From assembly GCF_000003855.2 (NCBI RefSeq), contig NW_003101649.1, positions 1-64,000 of the forward strand: DNA of 64,000 bases, read 5' to 3'. The DNA comes from Blastomyces gilchristii SLH14081 (Eukaryota; Ascomycota; Eurotiomycetes; Onygenales; Ajellomycetaceae). Every line of letters begins with the position of its first letter. The stretch's first letter is position 1. The translations under genes were made by a program, and so were the position numbers. Positions 59,301 to 64,000 of the stretch are shown piece by piece. The notes under the pieces are model-generated. The model saw only the letters and a list, made by a program, of their open reading frames with translations, searched no databases and was not told the origin of the DNA.

Positions 59301-62300
59301 TTCTTCTGCTGCCGCTACGTGCATCCAATCCACCACTGATGCAGAAGTTTTCTCCCAGTCTTCTCTAAAGTTCAAACTCGCCCGGTGTTGAACATACTCC
59401 GATCTTGGAACATTTATGGACTCAGGTATTATAATGGGATCCTCACTCAGGGCATCATTTTTGTGGGTATCGTCACCCCGAGAAGAAGGACGGCTCGTCT
59501 GGACCCGTGCGGCAACCCCAAAATCGGACTTGAGCAAATGCGATCCCTCGAACCCTAGCTCCTGCAGGAAGAGTTGGGTTACGCGTTTCGAGTTCCAACC
59601 GCCCTGCTTGGCTAAATCAGGATACTGCTGCATCATATGCGTAGTATAGCGTACATTATGAGCTGTGGGTTCGCTCGGGAGGTCATGAGTGTCGCGCTGC
59701 ATTGCAATTTCGCCAGTCGTGGGTGAATCGGCGCGTGCTTGCGATTCAGGGGGTTGCGGAGTTCGGTTATTTCCACCCGTAGGTATGGATATATGAACAT
59801 CTGTCTCTGGTGAGTTTTCCGTAATCCGCCCAAGCGGCCCGTCTATGGACTGTCGATCCTGAATAGAGGAGCTCCAAGAGCTCATACTCCAACGATGACG
59901 GTCCACATCGATCCTGAAATCACATGGGATGTCACAGGGTTCAAGGTTATCACTGCTGTTGTACTGTGATTCGTCAAAGTAGTGACTTCGCCGAAGCATA
60001 ATTTTGATTGACTCCTTATCGTCTCTTCCAGAGTAAGAATCAGACGAAGCGGAGCTGCTTGGACTGGATTCTCGCATCTGCATGATTTGGCTTAGGACGG
60101 TTCGGTGTTGCTGAGAGGATGGTTGGGGGAAATCTGTTTGTGGCTCCTGATCAAACGTGGTAATGTCGGTACCCACTGTCACTGCAGAGGGTGGAGCAAT
60201 ATCAGAACACGGCGTTTGGCATCGGGGAATATCTAGTTGGCTGATTGATTTCTCGACAAGGTCCGTAGCGGAGCAGATGTTGTTATTCGCATCGAATGTT
60301 ACACGGCGGCCCGCTTCGAGATGTTCCGCGATCGCGTTGACGAGTTTTGGGGATCGTCCTTCGTCGGGTGTAACGAATATATCTTGCTCATCCCCAATGC
60401 TAGGAGTGCCTGGTCGACTTTCAATTGTTATCGGCAATTGGTCGCTTATTTCGGTGGGCTGTGGCTCCTTTCGTGATTCTTCTATGGGCGCGGTGGTTGT
60501 CGGCGTTATGGTTTTGCCTACATCACTCGAGGCTTTCTCTCGAGCCGACTGACGACGGAGAATTGCACGTTCTTCCCTTTTCGCATTTTCTTCCACCGTT
60601 TTATTAAATGCCTGCTGGATTTTCTGGCGCCGGGCAGCAAAATCAACATTCCCTAGTTCCGGCAGTCGTCTTGATTTTGTCCTCGAAGGTTTGGAATCCC
60701 TAGTGGACGCATTGGACTGGTTTTGTAGACTGGAAATCCTATCTACTACTCTTGCGCGTGATGCTGAAGTAGTGGCCGACGACACTGGTTGGCGTGGTCT
60801 TGAACTGCGAAGTGGGGGAGATTTCTTCGGGGGCGGAGCGGATATATAAGCGTTAAGTCTGGGGCTTTTGTCAGGGGTGAGGTGAGAGGTCTGGCCACGA
60901 TTATGTCGTGCGGCTGATGTTACTTCTAAGGTGGTAGGTGGGGCTTTGGAACTGGGAGAATTTCTAGGGGAGCGTTTCGGAAGCGCACTCAAGCCCTTCG
61001 GGGGAAGAGTTATTTGGACGTTATGTCGATCCATGGCTGAATTAGTTCGTGTAGAAGGCGTAGAACCGCCGGAGTCGGAAGCTTGGCTGAGGCGGCGGGT
61101 TGAGACTGGGATCCGTGACTGTGAGTTTGATTTGGGGCGCATTTTGATGGCGACAGCCGGCTGTAGGCCGCCTTGGTTAATTGAAATACCCATGCTTGGG
61201 TCTGATATATCGGAGGCAGCAGTGGAGGAGGAGGAGGCGGTGGTGGTGGAAGGTTTTGTAACCAGATCGCTTCGAGATCTTCGATGAGTAACCGGGGGTT
61301 TTGCAGTAGTATTCAAAGTGTCAAAAGATGAAGAGTACCCTAGATACCAGGCAGTAGGTGATGTTGGAGAGAATGCACTATCGGGTTCTACAGGTAAGTC
61401 GACAAACATCGGATTGGGCATGTGCATGCTACCATCCGACCCTCTGCGCCAGCGAGGCGACGCAATATCGCGGTCATGAACAACAGGTCGAGGGTGACTA
61501 GGGATGATTTCACCAAATAAAGGTCGCCTAGCTAGAGGTGGTCCGAACGAATTCGACGTGCTGTTGTTCACGTTTATTGAAGACTGGCTGTGGCGACCCG
61601 GACGTTCAGATCGAGGAGGTGATCGAAAATCCCCCTGATCACGGGTCCCCCTTTGGAACTGTTGTTGGGTACTACTGGCGCGAGAATGTGTACTGCCACG
61701 ACGACCAGGACTTCCGTCCCTCGAAGACGCAAGAGAGTGTGGTGGTCTCGGGGGAACCTGGTCGAAATTTTGGTTGAACTTATCCACCAGCTCCTTTAAC
61801 GATGATTGTCTCTGCTGTGGGTTTCTCTGCACGGAAGGGCTGATTGAGCTTGGTCGTGAGGCACTAAAAAGGGCGGCTTGCGGAAGATTAGAAGAGGACG
61901 CGCGGTATGGGCGGGAACGGGATGAGAAAGGAGGGCGGTGGGAAGTTGGGGAGTAGTTGTGATAATCGCTAGCGGAGATGTTCGTTTTCCTTGCATATGA
62001 GGCAGAAGTCATATTTCCACCGAAGTCAGTATGGCCATCACCACCGAAAGGGTCATTGTATTGTAGGTAGAATTCGCGGGGGTCGGGTGAAGCCTCATCA
62101 CTCGTGGGGTGATGCCGCCTGAAATTTAGATCTGTAAAGTTTGTGGTGAGTGACAGCTGTCGAGGAGATGTAGGAGGACCTGGGGCTTTGTATGTAGTTG
62201 CGGGAAGTAGCGGGAGACGGGAAGACAAGGGTGACGAAGAGTGGGAGGATTCGTTATTATTGTCAAACTCCCGATCGGAGGAGCCCGCCTCGAGATGGTT

Positions 62301-62396
62301 TACTGAAGGGAATTGCGAATTCGGGCCCGACTGGTGAAAGGAATGAAGATGGTGATTCAACGAATCATAATTGTGTTCCACCTCATTAGTAGGCAT
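56364..62396 (-). CDS. Large Rho-type GEF with DH, BAR and SH3 domains
   Basis: Exons 62396-57726 and 57638-56364, joined in phase 0 across an 87-bp intron (gtaagt..ctag), give 1981 residues. The first ~1190 residues are Ser/Pro-rich and disordered, with many SP/TP sites and Pro runs (PPTIPPPPLPNHSPPPIPIR). A DH domain follows (about 1200-1435): KKRKHVIKELVDTEHTFGQD, then LLVKPVQRIVKYPLLLTELL, the most conserved DH helix. Next a BAR domain (about 1450-1740; GLSKAFGRRTEKIK.., FGDNFFQLQ, VMQKRNKRLMDYIRYKTLKD), a linker, and a C-terminal SH3 (about 1915-1981; ASLFEFNIDR, GEIFDVIGE, GWIWTKHF). There is no PH domain, the BAR taking its place, as in S. pombe Gef1 and animal Tuba. A role as Cdc42/Rho activator at curved membranes, polarity sites or septa is inferred from family. 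Confidence 0.88.
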
Positions 62397-62486
62397 CTTG
62401 CACGTAGCCCGACTAGGAGCATTACCAAGAATAAAAACGTAATTTTAAAATTACTGTTTTAACAAAGCGAATTAAAAAAACAGCAA

Positions 62487-62535
<49 letters not shown>

Positions 62536-63029
62536 TGTGAGGACTGCAAGGCGATGAACTCTCCGGTAGGGTAGGCCTCTGTCGAGCTGAGAGACGTGAG
62601 CGGTGCGGAACGAGAGAAAACACACGACGGACTAAAAGCGGGTCGGGATAGCCAGAAAACTAGGGTAAAACAGCATTCGGATGAGGAAGAGGGAGAGACA
62701 GGCTGTCCAGCATCCACACGACGTGGCAGATTGGGTGACCAGGGATTTCAGGTGTCAAGTCATCTCGTTGGCTGAAGCGGAGAACGAGGCATGTTGAGGT
62801 GTCCCGATTCCTCCACCAAACACCAATCACCCCCCAACGATAGGAGCTTGCTAGTCGGAGTTCCAGGTCCCCGTTCGTCCAGGGGTTTAATGAGGTCTTA
62901 GGATCGGGGGTGTCAGACACTGTTTGATGAGAGAGTAATCTTCGATGGGAAAGGCCCTAGTAAACGAGAGACTTATTTGGGGTGGGAGAGAGAGGAAGAG
63001 TAAGTAATAAGAACCATGACTATAGCTAG

Positions 63030-63061
<32 letters not shown>

Positions 63062-64000
63062 AAAAAGAAAAAGAAAAAGAGAGGATAATAAGGAAGAGGA
63101 CAAGCGCTGAGGACGAAACGACAAGGTTCAGAAGCAGCGCAAATCAACGTCCTGGTTTGCTCACCTTTACCACGCTGACAAGGTGCGCCAGAAGAGAAGC
63201 CGGACGCGGAACAAGTTGCCGGCAGGGAGATAAGTGCATATAAAATGACAGAGCGCAAAAGGTTTCTCTCAGAGGGTAACCAGAGAAGTAAGCTGAGAGT
63301 GAGTGAGACAGACAGACACACAGGCAGACAAAGAGAGCAACAATCAATGTCAGAGGAAACGGGAACGAAGAGTTCCTGCGAGCGACGTGGTCAAGGTTGG
63401 ATGAACGGACGGTTAATTATCAACGACGGAAGACGAGACGATGGGGGGTTGGGGGTGGGTGAGGGGATGAGGCGACGACAGTGGAATGAGGGAGAAATGC
63501 CCAACGTTTGATTGATGGAAGGAGGATGATGATGATGATAATGATGATGATGATGATGATGGAGGTGACGGGGCGAGGGGTGTGGAGAGAGAGGACAAGC
63601 CAGATTGGCGGTCACGGACTCGCGGTTGGGTTGTGGAAGGTAGAAAATGGGCTAAATATCTAGTCTAGCTGGAGTTCATGTCGGAGCCTCCAACCATTTT
63701 ATCATGTTATGCAGCTAAGGCCGGAGCACAGAAGGCGGCGGAGATCGAGCCTTTTCATTCGGCCAACAGCCCAACAACTCCTCAAAATCTGCAACAGGAT
63801 CAAGCAACCTAGCAGAGGAGTGGGATGGGTTTGTGCCTGAGAGCTAGAACAAGATATTTATCTGTGGACAAACACAGCAGTGCTCTGTAATCCATACAGT
63901 TGTACCTGGCTGGGTTGGGCTACGTTGCTTGGTCAGATGTTGAGGGGAGAGGGGGAAGAGAAGGGAGAAGAACAACAAGAAGTAGAACTAGAGAGACCCG
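62397..64000. other. Upstream region of the Rho GEF gene; simple repeats
   Basis: A ~45-base A run at about 62488-62533 starts 90 bp before the GEF start codon; another A run lies at 63032-63060, followed by (GAAAAA)n, and (GAT)n at about 63524-63562. Short frames through these runs are not credible genes. The long GC-balanced region to 64000 probably holds a long promoter and leader, common for such genes. Confidence 0.45.
62488..62533. repeat. Poly(A) run of about 45 bases
   Basis: Uninterrupted A on the plus strand (T on the coding strand of the GEF), within the expected 5' leader or promoter. Confidence 0.9.

Overview
This is a filamentous ascomycete chromosome segment. Genes are short-intron, GC-balanced Eurotiomycete-type genes, sitting as islands between very AT-rich blocks made of transposons degraded by C-to-T/G-to-A transitions (RIP-like decay). 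This architecture, together with the gene sequences, fits Onygenales, most likely Ajellomycetaceae (Blastomyces/Emmonsia/Histoplasma relatives). That placement is inference; no marker gene was searched. A 100-N assembly gap lies at 36678-36777.

Layout. 1-13060: AT-rich block with (i) a 3' fragment of a LINE, (ii) a complete but decayed Gypsy LTR retrotransposon (1091-8893, minus strand, 5-bp target duplication) and (iii) a decayed, intron-rich MULE-type transposase gene on the minus strand (about 780-12100, split by the Gypsy insertion) whose introns all carry the same short AT repeat. A ~620-bp inverted repeat is centred near 12200. 13633-18650: msh3 (+) and, convergent to it, rps28 (-), which is split into three tiny exons. 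19000-25155: second AT-rich block, holding a LINE with a 14-bp target duplication inserted into an older short repeat. 25305-26581: his1 (+), starting only 150 bp after that repeat. 26600-30300: gene-poor, decayed frames. 30310-32221: a secreted CON-13-like protein with two tandem domains, only the second keeping HExxH. 33340-34900: ~160-bp tandem repeats carrying about 19 copies of a short hairpin. 35902-37551: Ser/Pro/Arg-rich protein of unknown function, broken by the gap. 37600-44500: sparse DNA with a decayed coiled-coil gene, MITEs, and a TA-flanked DNA transposon containing a nested element with an 8-bp duplication. 45163-46755: type II membrane glycosyltransferase-like gene with a (ACT)29 repeat. 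46870-48110: more MITEs. 48642-49586: secreted alpha-carbonic anhydrase (-). 52235-53740: Den1-type NEDD8 protease (-), six exons including two micro-exons and a last intron that is open and encodes a membrane segment. 56364-62396: very large DH-BAR-SH3 Rho GEF (-). 62397-64000: its upstream region, simple repeats only.

The genes do not form a pathway: mismatch repair, ribosome, histidine synthesis, CO2 hydration, deneddylation and Cdc42/Rho control are ordinary housekeeping functions. The unusual biology is in the repeats: intron-borne repeats in a transposase gene, nested insertions with readable target duplications, uneven RIP-like decay inside single repeats, and a hairpin-rich satellite. 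All exon boundaries were assigned by eye from reading frame, GT/GC-AG signals and family continuity; none is transcript-supported.
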